This document shows, piece by piece, positions 51,118-63,877 of a stretch of DNA of 64,000 nucleotides; the stretch's first letter is position 1, and each line of letters opens with the position of its first letter. The translations under genes and the position numbers were made by a program. The DNA lies in NCBI GenBank assembly GCA_029961685.1, contig JARWKL010000008.1, positions 27,901,619-27,965,618 on the forward strand, in the 5' to 3' direction. The notes beneath the pieces were generated by a model. The model had not been told where the DNA came from and did not search any database. It saw only the letters and a list, made by a program, of their open reading frames with translations. Source of the stretch: Aristolochia californica. Taxonomy: Eukaryota > Streptophyta > Magnoliopsida > Piperales > Aristolochiaceae.

Positions 51118-53900
51118 AGAAAGGAATTTCAGAAGGGAGCAGACAGTAGAGGTGGGGCAGAAGAAGAAAGAGACAAGTCCCCCACCACTGAAAGCCTAGG
51201 GAAAAGAGCCATCACATAAGCTAGCTCTGCATATTTCGGGTGAATTTTGCAACTGGATCAAGAAAATCGACAGTTCAGCTTTTAGGGATTTTTAGTTCTT
51301 CCGATGAAAACCAAAAATAAAACCCACATCCCAAAAACTCACTCTCCAGTCAAATTATACGAAGTAAAGCCCAGAGTCATCTCAACTTTTCAGTTGCAGA
51401 AGATTTTAACTCTCAGAGCAGGGGCGGGTAACAGATAATCCATCAAAGTCTCCTCTCGCTCTTGTTCTCACCCTCTCAGCCAAAGAAGAAGAAGAATAAA
51501 AAAAAACAAGGAGAAGAGGAGAAGATATAGGACGGAGAGGCTGCAGAAGAGGGGAAGATATAGGATTGAAGAGACTGCAGAAGATTACAGAGGAGGAGTC
51601 TGGTTTTGTTTCTAGTTTTGGTGGCAAGTGAGGTGGTCGGCCTTGCAATTGTCCTGACATGGGTGTTGGATTTTGTCTAGTAATGAAAGGGAAGAAGGGG
51701 ATTGGAAGTCTGTTTAGCTCACGGGCCAGGCCATATCATGAGCAAATCATTTGTAATTACTTTTAAGACTCTTAGGGTTCCGCCGCTTTTGGGGCTGGAT
51801 GGAGTTTATTCCACCATTTTGGAGTCTTCCATCTTTAAGCTCGTTTAGGTATCAATAGAGAAATCAGCCTCCCCTAGCTTGATTCAATTTTTTTTATTGA
51901 CTAATCATATGAAGATGAAATTTATTTATCTAAATATACAATACAACCCTCTTAAAATGTCATGTTGTAAAAAATCAACTTTGTGCATAAATAATTGATA
52001 TTGAAACAATCAAGACCACATGTAGGACTTACATGAAATAGAGAAGGAGGTAGGCCCCTCCTCTCTTTGCGTGTTGACGAGAACATTGTCGATAGATGGG
52101 GTTGGCCTTCCCCTTCCTTATTTGAGGGTTGGGGTAGGGGAACCCCCCCTAATGCTCGTTTGCGCCAATAAAGCCAATTGGAGGGGAAGGTCTCCTTTTT
52201 TGGAATGTGATAATCAAGTAACATAACGGAATTTTATGAGAAAATAATTTTTTCTTCTTCTAAATTCCATTAGTAAAGTTATTTTAGTAGGTATATTATT
52301 TTGTTATCATATTCTTGCAATATATTTATTTCTCAAGACTAGAAATTCTCCTTTATTTCGTAAGTCAATTTATTATGATTTTGATTTAAAAGCTTCAAAA
52401 CACATTTGAAATGAGTCAAATATTACTTTTTATTTTAAAACTCTTATATTAGATGCATATTTGAAATGTGATACTTATCTCTAAAATCGGTTTTAGAGAT
52501 AAGGCATGGTGTGTTTAGGGAGAACGAATGATCCATTGGGCAACCTAGAAAGAAGGTTCCCAAGGAAAATTGAATTCAGATAAAAACTCCATAGAAATCA
52601 CTTATGATTGTTTATCATTATAAACAGGGGGAGATTGTAGATCTCAAGATCTTCATTGAGATATTTTTTTCTTATAACAAATACTCAAGTTACTAATGAT
52701 ATACATAAAGTATGCCTCTTACCTCAAAAGGCCTCAAAAGAGATTTCTGGTAACATATCCTTTTGACCGGCCATGGTCTTTCCAAATGGCTCATACAAAA
52801 GGGTTAGCAAGCAGTTCATCGTTAAACAGCCTGCAACACCATTTGTCCAAATAAGAGAGAGAAGAGACTCTACTGAGGAATGTTTGCCCAAACTTCAGGA
52901 TGACCAACCCAAAAGAGGGTAAAAGAGTAAAAATGATCAAAAAAGTTGACCACTGCAAAGATCAAGTTTAAGGTACAAAGGAGTCAAACTCTTCAATAGG
53001 AGGAAGTGAAAACATCATAAGAGGTCAAACACAATGAAAGAAGTTGGCCACATTCTAAAATTGTTGTTGTGTTGCACAAAAAATATATTCTACAATATTT
53101 CAAGCTCAGTTTTAGGAGCTTTAAGTTTCAAAATTTTACTAATGACCTATTATTGTGTTCAACATCAAAAAAAGAATTTAATATATTTTAAAAAAAAATT
53201 AACCTTTGTTAACCCATTATTTCTAAAATACAAAAAAATTCATTTTCTAGCCATAATAACTAATTTTTTAAATGTTGGAACTCGTGCTATTTAACCCAAA
53301 CACACCCCAAACAAACTTTCTCTCTCATCACAGTGAAAACCAAACCTCCTAAGCCCTCCCGCATGATTCAAGGAGTTTTTTAGCTCCTCTAAAGCTTGAA
53401 AGGAAGCCAAACTCGATAATTTTTTTCATTGACCTATGTATTTTTTTACTTGATCATTTAAATCCTTATCGAATGCTTATATTTCAGCTTTTTAAATGTG
53501 TGCCAAGTAATTTTAAGTTCATATTTGAATCAATCATAACATTGTGAATAGTTGTGCGGTTGACAACCATTTGAAATCAATTTTGGAGCATCAATAATAT
53601 CAATACATGTTTGTATGTTGTTTTAGTGGGGTATTTGAAAGGGCCTTTCATAAGTATTAAAATGTGGATCAAATCTAAGTATTTGACATGCATATACTTT
53701 GAGATATTTCAATCATTACATTAAGTAGTTGTATGTGCATTACCCAGTTTGCAATTAAAACCAATCTCGAATTTACATGGAGACTACACTTTTTAATCAA
53801 GTCATTGAAGTAAGAGAGATGAAGATAAGGAAAAAGAAAGAAGTAAAGTAGTAGAAGACAAAGGAAGAAGAAGAAAGAAAAGAGAAACATTTAAAGAGGG
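51118..53900. other. unannotated region, possible 5' UTR and copia tract
   Basis: 51118-51660 is purine-rich on this strand, with aga/gga runs that look like the UTR of an unidentified gene; no protein was recognised. Near 52626 the sequence acagggggagattgtagatc resembles the polypurine tract and LTR start of a plus-strand copia element, but no LTR pair was found. The rest is AT-rich and no gene is seen. Confidence 0.4.
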
Positions 53901-56100
53901 CAAACTTGAAAAATTCGACTACACCTCACTCATGCATTGCATTTACTTAAATATGAGAGTGATTACATGATTACAAAATTACCCCCAAGGTTCTCAATAA
54001 ACTACACTCGTACATATTTTAATTAACTTTTAACACTCCTCCTCAAGCTAAGAAATATGCATCAAATAATACCAGTTTGGAGCACGAGGTATCACACTAA
54101 GCTCCATGCAATGCCTTAGTAAATATATTTGTCAATTGATGTTCAATTCTCATATGAGGGGTTATGATTCTTCCACTTAGTACACTTAATCTTTGGTGAA
54201 ATGACCATATAATTTGATGAACTTCGTTCGTTCATAAAAAAACAAGATTATTGGCTATAAAGATAAAGGTCTGATTATCGCTTGATAACTATCAATCAAA
54301 TTTACCTCCACACCAAATTTTGACAAAAGAGATTGTATCTGGATCATTTCACAAGTGATAGGTGCCATAGATTTGCATTCAGCCTCTGTACTTGATCTTG
54401 TTCTTACTTCTTGTTCATTTACTTTTCAATGCTCCAAATGTTCCCAACAAAGGTACAATAACCAGTGCTTGACTTCATGTCACCTTTCATCCAACATAGT
54501 CTCTAGCATAGTAGTCCATCACTTTTATGTGATGCTAATACTTACAAAATATTTTCTCCCTAGTCCTCCTTTTAGATGCTAAAGTATTCATTGAACAACC
54601 TTTGCATGAACTTTTCTATGTTTTCCCATAAACCTACTAACTAGTCCCACAACATACAATATATCAACCTCATCACCAATAACATATATGAGCTTTCCAA
54701 CTAAGCATATATAAGAAGTTAGATCTTTTAAAGGAGGAGAACTAGCATAAAATAAATCAAGATTAGGTTCTAGTGGTGTATCAACTAGTTTAGCTCCCAA
54801 TAATCCAATTTCACTTAGAAGATAAATTATAGATTTCCTTTGAGACAAAATAATACATGATTTGTTTCTTGCCACATCTATTTCCAAAAAAAGTATTTAA
54901 GAATCCCAAAGTTTTTAATTTGAAAATGCTTTTGAAGATAGGCATTAATCTTAACAAGTCCACCTTTGTCATCTCCAAACAAAATTTTATCATCACTATC
55001 AATATCACACAACTTGTTACTCTTTCCAAAATAAATATAGATTGATCATAGTTACTTCTATGAAATCCAAACCCTAGAACAACACGATTGAATTGCTCAA
55101 ACTATGATCGAAGGGTTTGTTTCAACCCATAAATGGCTTTATGCAATTTGCATGCTTTACTTAACTCTCCCTAAGCAACAAAACTAGGTGGTTGTTCTAT
55201 ATAGACTTTTGCATTGAGATCACTGTATAAAAAATGTCATCCAATTGTTGAAGTGAGCATCCCTTTTTCACAACCATAGATATCAAATTGGTTTGAATTT
55301 AATTTGGCAACTAGGAAAAATCTCACACGATAGTCAATGTCGTAAGTTTGTATGTAATCTTTAGTTACCAATTGAGCTTTGACTTGAATGGTAAAGACCC
55401 ATATGCAATCCACATTTTTGGCATTTAGGGGAGGAATATAAAGAGATACCAAGTACTCTAAGACACAAGAGCAACACTTTCATCTTCAATTCTAGATTTT
55501 CAATGAGGACTCTAAAAAACTTCGACACAACTAATGGGAACACATGAAACATCAAGAGTAGACAAAACAAACCTTATAGCAAGAAGAGAATCAATCAAAT
55601 GATGACAAAAACTTTGAGATGGGAAATCAAGTACATTGTCTAACTCCCTTCCTAATAACAACAAGCAAATGCAAATTAGGAAATAAGGAAGAGGAAGACT
55701 CTCCTTCGGAAGAAATGACTATAGGGAGCCTTGAAGAGGAGCATCACAATTCTCAACTCTGCCATTATCTGTATCTTCCAATGCATTCATTGGTAGGACA
55801 ATAAGTACTTCCCCATGAGAATGATATTTGAACATGTTGGGCCGGTAGTTAAGGATTATCTTAAAAGAAGGAAACATATATCGAAACATACTAAGTTCTA
55901 CTTTGAGGGTCATAACATCTATATACCCTTTCTCAAATCTAGGGTAACCCATGAAAAACACTGAATGGATCAATAATACATTTTTTTCTTGGATGGACTT
56001 GAATTATTATTAAATTCCATGGTTTAATCCATATGAACTAGGTTTTATAACTTTATATAAAATTTGACTTTTACGATCTTTAAGGTCTTCCACTTTACTT
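53900..56100 (-). pseudogene. Ty1/copia integrase-RT-RNase H remnant, copy 2
   Basis: Minus-strand order from right to left: VFFMGYPRFEKGY (after the integrase core, 55719-55973); an RT start with VKAQLVTKDYIQTYDIDY (55237-55452); FQLKDLGFLKYF-type palm region, seen here as FKLKTLGFLNTFFG (54811-55029); and the connection ILSQRKSIIYLLSEIGLLGA...TPLEPNLDL (54588-54887). Each piece is in a different frame with many stops. Continuous with the copia debris duplicated at 5839. Confidence 0.75.
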
Positions 56101-57607
56101 GCCATCTTCATAATAGTTTTCTTTCAATTTTTTCTTTGGGGTATTGACTCAACAACTTAAATCTTCTATTTTCTCGCTCCAACTCATACCATAGACCACT
56201 AGAGTGTGTAATAAAGGGTATGTATCTAACAACATCAATACTTTTCTTCACTTCAATTTCCAATTTAATGCACAATTGATGGCAATTCAGCTGTTGTAAG
56301 AGATGATTTAGTTAATTTTGATAGTTGCATAAGACATTAACATCAATGCTTAACGATCATTTGTGTCGACTTAGGAAAATAAAACGATGAGAAAATTATT
56401 TTTTCTTTTACTAATTTTCTCATTGGATGATGTTTTTATTGACAAATTCCCTTAGAAAATTTTCTTGCATTTGTGACGCCATTGAAAATAAAATAAAATA
56501 ATAATTACGTAGCTGTAGTGTTTACAATTGGAACAAAATAAGAAATTAAATATAGAAAATGAGCGATCAACATAAATCTTCTTGGCTTACTTTTCCCATG
56601 ATATCAGATTAAACAATAAGAAACATAGTTATTTTTTTTAAAGACAAGAAGATAAAAAAGAAAACTTTTTCTATTCATTAAATAGTGAAAATATTAGAAA
56701 AAAATTCAAAAAAAAAATTCCTCTATTTATTTTTCTTATAATGTTCTATCGGCATATACACACCCTTAAATTTTTTATGAGTCGTTACATGTAATCTCCA
56801 TAACATAAGTAAAATATGTGCTAGCTAGGGTATACCTTGTTATTTTTCAATCATGTTTCTCATGACCTCCACAAACCTGAGGTTACATTGTCCTCATCAA
56901 AGACTCAGGTCCAACACATAATCAAAACTAGGAGTGTGCAAAAAAAAAAAACTTAAATTCACTCCGTTGGGTGGAGAAGGGATAGAAGGGGAAAACCCTA
57001 AGTTCAGGTCAAGTTTGGGACTCGAGGTCCAACACATAATCAAAGTTAGGAGTGGGCAAAAAAAAAAAACTTAAATTCACTCTGTTGGGAGGAGAAGGGA
57101 TGGAGGGAAAGAAACCGAAGTTGGAGGTAGGCTTGGGTTTTCCCAAATTTGACCTAAACTTGATGGAAATACCTTATTGATATTTTTTTAAAATTAAAAT
57201 AACATATATATAAAACTTATCTATTTTTTTATTTTTTATTATTTATATTTTGACATTGTATAATAATTTTATGCATTGTATTCTTTAACTATTTTTATAT
57301 TTAAAAAATATTTTAATTGGAGAATTACTAGGTTGATTTGGGAATGAGACAATGGATAATGTTTGATTTCTAAACCGTTCGGTTTCCGAGTTGGGGTTCG
57401 GGTTCTCAAAACCCGAACCATGCTTTCCCCTCTGAATTAACCCGCTGTTTCTTTGGCCGGACCGGCTCAAACGGCGCTGGTTTAGACGAATCGAGGCAAG
57501 CAGGGTAAGAAGTCTGGGTAAGAAGTCTTGTGTGTTTTTTTTCTCCCTCATTATTTGGGTTTTTATCGACCTCGCGACTCTGCAACTCTGCTGCTGTCTT
57601 CTCGTCG
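56101..57607 (+). other. copia flank, empty site, and SEC23 5' flank, copy 2
   Basis: Paralogous to 6200-6900 plus 10192-10977 without the 3.3-kb LTR element; the unoccupied ATGTG target is at about 56816-56820. The tandem ccaacacataatcaaa repeats recur at about 56910-57060. Non-coding. Confidence 0.75.
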
Positions 57608-60600
57608 ATGGCGGTTAGGGCGACAGTATCTCGTTTCCCGACCGATCCCGATGCACAGGAAGCCTCCGGCCTTCCTTGGGGAGTCACCGTTTCCCCATTT
57701 TCTCCAGTTGACGAGCTTGGTAACCCCCCTGTTTCCGGGTCCAACGGTAACCTTGTTCCTCGCTGCGATTAGGGCGACAGTATCTCGTTTCCCGACCGAT
57801 CCCGATGCACAGGAAGCCTCTGGCCTTCCTTGGGGAGTCACCGTTTCCCCATTTTCTCCGGTTGACGAGCTTGGTAACCCCCCTGTTTCCGGGTCCAACG
57901 GTAACTTGTTCCTCGCTGCGATAATTGCTGGGCTTATTTCAATTCCTACTGCGAGCTTGAACAATGGGCTGGGACTTGTTCTCTCTGTGGCACTCTTAAT
58001 GGGTTAACGTCAGAAACAATCGCTCGTTACTCTCAACCGGAGTTATGTGCAGAGATGTGCTCTTCCTTCATAGATCTCGAGCTACCTGGTAGAGTTCCGT
58101 TTTATTATAATTGAACCCGAGTTTTACTAGATCATTTAGCTGTGAGAATTTAAGTCTAATAGCGTTTGATCTTACCAGATGACGACGAGGAAGCTGTGAA
58201 GGCTCGGCCGGTTTATGTTGCAGCAGTGGATCTTGCATGTAAGATCCGATAGTCTTTGTGATGATACCCTTCATTTCATATGCGAACTTTGCTACATTTT
58301 ATCTTTATCGATGTTACTACTGCATTTTATTTTTTTTTGAAAGTGTTTATTAGTACCTTATATAGAGTTTGTATTTCGTAGATCGAGGTGTAAGTGTTGT
58401 AGGGGTGTCTTCTTTTGTTACTGTTAAATGTTTAACCATGGTTTACTGATAAGATGGCTCATGTATTGAGGTGATTATGTTGCTATGTTTGTATGTTTAC
58501 GTTACCTGTTAGGAGCCAAATGTTGCCTGAAGATTTATTGGGAGAAAAGATAATTGGCATTCTTCTTTTTTCATTTTTGGTGTCATCAAGCATTAACAAA
58601 TGGCTACTTCATTAAAGATACTGTTCATGTTTCAGGAACATTGTATAGTTCAATCACTTGAATGCTCATCCACTAAATATTTATGACCCTACATCCATTA
58701 TGGTATTGCATTACAGTTCTTCTAGCCTTTTTTATTTTTTCTAAATGGATCATAGTAAGCAAAACTTTCTCAAAGATGTCTCAAAAGCCCATCTAAAAGT
58801 TGTTTGCGGCTGTGATGCAAAAGCAAGATGATGAGGGTAATCTTGTGTTCATGGTTATCATTCATGGATATTACATGGAGGCGGAATTATAATCATAAAT
58901 CTTGTCTTCTACAAGTTCAACATGATGAGTTGGCATGAGGCTCAAAACTGTATTAATTATTTTGCACATTTATTAGTGATATAAAAATTTCTCAACATGC
59001 TCTATCCCTTACATTGTGCTAGAATTCACTTACTAGTTTTTTGTTGTACTTCTGAACATAAATGCAGCATCTGAGGAGTTTTTGGAGTTGATCAAAAGTG
59101 CGCTACTGGCTGCTTTAGAAGGTGGGCAATTGTTTATCTCAGTATTGGCCTTCATAAGGTGATCAATATTTTAGAAGATCACCCTCATCTTTTCACACAT
59201 TTGTGGTTGCATTGGTAATTATTTTTCTTGTTTATGATGATGTTTTAATACCAATTACCTTTTACATTTGCAGCACTTGGGCCGGGTTCTCTGTTTGGGC
59301 TTGTTACATTCAGTCATAAGATAGGCTTATACGATGTGCAAGGACCCATACCAGTTGTCAAAAATGTCTTTATTCCCCCCAGATACAGATGCTTCATTGC
59401 CCTTTGAGCTTGAAGATGCCATGCCATTGTTTTCTTTCTTGGCTCCTGTATGTTTATGATGGACAATGTCATCATACCTTGACTTCAAATTGTTAAAAAA
59501 AAAAGAATCTCTACCAACACTACAATCAATTGGAAAATGGATTTTAGTGAAGGTTTGGTTCATTCTCCAAGGACTGAAGCCTTGGAAAGACCGAATAGCT
59601 GCAGCCTTGGAAACACTGAAACCTACAACTTCATGGGAAAGAACTATAGCTGCTGGACAAGGACTTGATGGTATATTATTAGGTGGCAGAGGTTTTGGTG
59701 CTGCAATGGAGGCTCTAATTAACTACCTTGGATCAGAATACGGAAATACATTTGCACTGGGTATGGTAAAGTCCAATTCTTACTTCCCTGTGCTTCTTTT
59801 ACATTATCATGGACCAAAATAAATTAACATATGTTTCTTTTATAGTCATCTTTGTTCTAACTATTTAGTGATGTTTGTTGAAAATCAAGTAAATGCATAT
59901 TACCTGTAAATGGATTTACAGAATGACATTTTGTTTCTTAGGAAGTGGTCTTGAATTGCAAAGCCTCCATCCTTGGATGAGAAAAGGCTATGAGGAAATT
60001 TCTGTTAATCTTTCAACTTATTGACATCTGGTGGCACCAGATTTAGATCATCAAACATTCTTGCAGTTACTGCCACCAAAGTGTGTCATCCATGTTTGAT
60101 GTCTTCCTCTTTTCCATGCACAAGATATATCTGGTTCTATTTTCCTTATGGGTAGACTTATTCTTTCAACTAAAATCTATCATTAATTTTTTTCTAATAA
60201 AATCTTTTTCATTATTGAAAAAATGGCCTGTACCCCTTATTGCTGGATGCTCTCTCTTTAAAAAAGTTGAGTGTTTTCATTGTTCTTTTTCCATTGATGT
60301 TCATTAGTCATATGCATGCAACTTATTGTGAGGGATAAATCTGGAGAGTCATTCCTTGTTTTTCTATTCGTATTTTTGAAGATTTCTGCTTTGAATCTAG
60401 GATTGTCTTTATCCCTCACTATGAAAAGTATATGTTCATTCTATTAATTATGTCTTGTGAAACCATAATGGCTGGAAATGAGCTAAATGTTGCCAATTGA
60501 AAGAATTGGTTTTTCAATGGTTGATTATCGGTTTCCTGGAAAAGCACTGGTCACAATTTTTTTGGATACTTCCTCTTACCAGGTAATAACATGTTCTTTT

Positions 60601-61223
60601 CCTTGGGTGAAGTGTTTCCTCTCAAGGGCGACAATAGGGGCCTGGAAGAATATCTTGTCTCAATTTACCTTTCTGAATTTTGTTTTCTTAAAATTGATTG
60701 TACTAATTGTATTAGTATTTATAAACATTCGTTTATTGTTTATGTGGCTCCAAAATCGACTGCATTAGTGACTATCAGCATTTGTTTATTAGATATTTAT
60801 GTGGGTCAAAAATTGATTGCAGCTAGGGTTTTTACATTTTTGTCTGGTCCTCCTGATTATGGAGCTAGTCAATTAGATACAAGGCGTTATGGTGAGCAAT
60901 ATGCCAGTAAAGGAGAGGATGCAGACTGTACACTGCTTCCTGAGCAGACACCCTTCTACAAAGAACTGGTAAATTGCCTTATGCCTATATACACCCAAGT
61001 GCTGAAATGGTTGAGTTTTGTAGAATCTACAGATCTTTGGAAAAATAACCCATGATGACTTTGCACAGGCAGCTGTTGCTATTCAATCGGGGGTTTGTGT
61101 GGACATATTTGCTGTTACCAATGAATATACAGACTTAGCTTCATTAAAATTCCTTAGCATCGAGAGTGGCGGTTCACTGTTTCTGTACTCTAATACTGAT
61201 GACTCTACACTTCCTCAGGACAT
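57608..61223 (+). pseudogene. SEC23: SEC23 COPII coat protein, exons 1-7, frameshifted
   Basis: Exons 57608-58088, 58179-58238, 59068-59121, 59274-59447, about 59572-59760, 60823-60968 and 61069-61223, all with GT-AG introns. Visible protein: AVRATVSRFPTDPDAQEASG at the start, SSEEFLELIKSALLAALEAL, LFGLVTFSHKIGLYDVQGPI, AALETLKPTTSWERT, GGRGFGAAMEALINYLGSEY, FLSGPPDYGASQLDTRRYGE and FAVTNEYTDLASLKFLSIES, covering the zinc finger, trunk and part of the beta-barrel. Lesions: exon 1 contains a tandem duplication of about 155 bp (57771-57925) that is out of frame, plus a missing C in the second unit; exon 4 has one extra C in a C6 run near 59379; exon 5 has an extra T near 59582. Exons after L-P-Q-D-M are not in the window. 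Confidence 0.88.
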
Positions 61224-61870
61224 GTAAGTTGATTTGCTCATATCCATCATTTTGAGAAATCATACTTTTTTTTTTTTGTTGTTGTGAATGAACGTGGAAT
61301 CACTTTTTTTGAATGATTAAAGAATAATTTTTTTTTTTAAATGATGTAGAATGACATTAACTGTTCATCTGCATTCAAGAGTAAAATTCACTCTTAATTA
61401 CTCAGAAAATATTTTTTTCATAGGGATCATTTTTTTTTAAATCGATTTTGGTGAGACGATTTGGCTTGCTCATTCATTCATGGGGTGCCATACTGTGAAA
61501 AGATCATGCTTGTAATGTTAGAGCTTAGGTGTTGCATGGGTTCAGTTATGCAGTGGAAAGTTGAATTTACTTTTACCTGTGTCGGCCTAGTTGCGTCCTT
61601 GGGATAACCCACACTAGTCAGCCTCCCTTGCATACAAATAGTTGGCACACAATAAACCTTTTCTCATATACACAAATCTGTCTACATACAAGATATTCGA
61701 GCGCTCCTTTAAGTCTCTATTTCAATGTCTGAATGATTGGCACTCATCCAGCCCCCCTAAATATAATTGGGGAAATTGCTGGACACATGCCCCTTCGAAT
61801 GGTCATGTGCTTCTTGGCGCATGCCTCCTCATGTACAACCGCCCCAGCTAACACCCCATGGCCCACGTGA
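61224..61870. other. post-SEC23 non-coding stretch
   Basis: T-rich intron-like sequence to about 61480, then sequence probably belonging to the 5' part of the truncated LINE. No gene is recognised. Confidence 0.4.
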
Positions 61871-62347
61871 CTAGAAACCGTTTAGGAACCATTATAAGCT
61901 GAATTTTGATGGTAGCGCCTTTGGGAACCCGGGTTTGGATGATTTTGGAGGGGTGATTTTTGATCCGGGCGGCATTGCCATACTCTCTTACTGTGGCCCT
62001 CTCGGAATTGCTGACTCGACCATTGCTGAGCTCTCTGGTCTCCTTCACGGCTTGTGTATTTTTAATGATAGCTTTAGTGGTCTCCTTATCATGGAGGGAG
62101 ACTCCAAGGTCGTCATCGGATGGTGCTCCACCTCATCCTTCCCCCCGTGGCGTCACTGGCAGATTTTTCTTGATATTTTGGATATTGTATCCACCATTTC
62201 TTGTACTTCGTCTCATATACATAGATCAGCCATTTCGGTTGGTGATTTGTGTGCCTAGGTCCCCCCTTCAATCTCTTATTGTTAGGGGAGGTCTCCCTTG
62301 ATGTATCTTCCCTTTCTTTGAAATAAGTTTATCATCATTAAAAAAAA
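61871..62347 (+). pseudogene. LINE 3' end with RNase H-like domain
   Basis: KLNFDGSAFGNPGLDDFGGV is the L-N-F-D-G-S-x-x-x-N-P-G start of the RNase H-like domain found at the C-terminus of plant L1-type elements (and related host proteins). An A-E-L-S-G-L-L-H-G-L helix and IMEGDSKVVIGW follow, with the conserved E and D. A frame change occurs near 61935. The block ends in a short poly(A) run at 62339-62347. 5'-truncated retrotransposon copy. Confidence 0.65.
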
Positions 62348-62430
62348 GTTGGCTGCCACTAATCTGACTTGCCTCCATGCCTTGGTGTTCAGGCACTAGC
62401 CTGTATGTGCCCAGCCCATACGTGCAGTGC

Positions 62431-63000
62431 CTAGGGGTGGCATCAAGTCGAGTCGAGCTGAGTTTGAATCTGCATATGTTCAAGCTGGGCTTGATTTAAA
62501 TACTTGGAACTCAAGCTAGAGCCGAGCCCAGCCTTAAGCTTAAAATTGGAATTGAGCTTGAGCAGGGTTCAAGCTCCAACCTACATTTAAAACTTTGCAT
62601 AAAATACAAGTCAAATAAACTGTGCATATAAAAATTGGGCATGACCTTTGTACATAAACTCTGCATAAAATTGTCTACAAACTCTACATAAAATTGTTTA
62701 CAAACACTGCATAATATTATGCCAATGTGACTTATATAAAAACATGACCTATATACAAAATGTGACTTTTATATACATTTCCCACTCTCTTGAGCCTACC
62801 CAAACTCGAACCTGTATATGTTCGAGCTTTGCTTGATTTGAATACTTTGAACTTGAGTTCGAGCTCAAGCTTAGCTTTGAGACTAAAATTGGAATCGAGC
62901 TCAAGCCCAAGAATTTTAACCAAATTTGAGCTCAAGCTCGAGTCGGGTTTGAACTTTAACCTACATTTAAAACTTTCCATAAAATACATATTTAATATTA
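62431..63000 (+). mobile_element. hAT-like non-autonomous repeat, second copy
   Basis: Begins ctaggggtggcatcaagtcg and continues with GAGCT/AAGCT-rich palindromic runs, then a degenerate array around cataaaattgtctacaaactc (62650-62715), like the repeat at 3213-4248 in inverse orientation. A subterminal block recurs at 62462-62610 and 62805-62985 (both end acctacatttaaaacttt). The right end is undefined. Confidence 0.55.
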
Positions 63001-63463
63001 AGTTCAAAGAATCCTAAAAGTATGGAAAACAAATAGAGATAATCTTGCATATCAGAGTTATTAAGAAACGAAATATGACTAGATATATAACTCATAAAGG
63101 ATCTCCAAATAATTTGTATTGCATAAATTCTATACTACATTGCATGGAGAGAATAAGGATGAAGGAGATCAAATGGGAGAAATGAGCTTACCTGTGGCTG
63201 ACATATATTCCGTGACTTTCGTCTGCAACGCCCAGGTCAGCAATGTCTAAATGCGGTTGTGCGATGAAGAGATTGAAAGCGCTGAAGAAGGAACATGGCA
63301 GAAATTGGTTGAGGAAGGACTGAAATACGAAACTTCTGTAAAAATCTGAGCATGCATATTACTAGTGGTTGGTAATATGCATGCTCTCTTTTCTTTTCTT
63401 TTCCATTTTCCTTGTGCATCCAAACAAGAGAAACCACATTTCTCTTTTTTTCTCTCTTATTTT
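63001..63463. other. spacer with possible upstream exon
   Basis: No firm gene. On the minus strand 63237-63473 is open and holds two imperfect copies of a tctcttgtttggatgc segment (about 63411 and 63463). It may be UTR of the frame at 63464. Confidence 0.3.
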
Positions 63464-63877
63464 TCATGGGCATCCAAACAAGAGAATCGATCTTTTAGTC
63501 CCATTCCTCTTCTTGGGTAAATCTTTCTCAACGTTTGTCATTTTTGAATAACTGGTGCGCCCAACACTGTCAATAATACCATACGGTTTGACATTGTGCA
63601 TAGCCCCTTTAGGTAAAAACCTCGCGGAAGGGAGCCAGTCCTGGTTATGAAAAAGTTGAGTCTCATCCCTCTCCAACCACAGATCGTAGCCTCCAGAAAA
63701 CTGAGACCTGTTAGCCAAAGTCTTCAACTGCTCGTCGGCTTTGATGGAAAAGAGAGTTGGGGCTCGCTCAAGCTCAGAAACTGCGGCTCTAAGTTCCGCC
63801 CACTGCTTCATTTTGTAAATCTGGCACTCACGGCAAAGACGGGCCTTTACGAGTTGTTTGGCTTTTGTGGCCTGCAT
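63464..63877 (-). CDS. unidentified 137-codon frame
   Basis: MQATKAKQLVKARLCRECQI opens an uninterrupted frame with good codon-like composition and higher GC than its surroundings. It includes KADEQLKTLANRSQFSGGYD, WLERDETQLFHNQDW and ARFLPKGAMHNVKPYGII, so an alpha-helical N-terminal half and a polar C-terminal half. No signal peptide, membrane span or catalytic motif is seen. It may be one exon of a gene extending left or right. I do not recognise the family; a retroelement origin is not excluded. Confidence 0.35.
   Translation of the reverse strand: MQATKAKQLVKARLCRECQIYKMKQWAELRAAVSELERAPTLFSIKADEQLKTLANRSQFSGGYDLWLERDETQLFHNQDWLPSARFLPKGAMHNVKPYGIIDSVGRTSYSKMTNVEKDLPKKRNGTKRSILLFGCP

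Noticed and set aside
51060..51219. Arg/Glu-repeat protein end after XPB sequence
   Set aside because: It is the translation of a GA microsatellite fused to a truncated exon.
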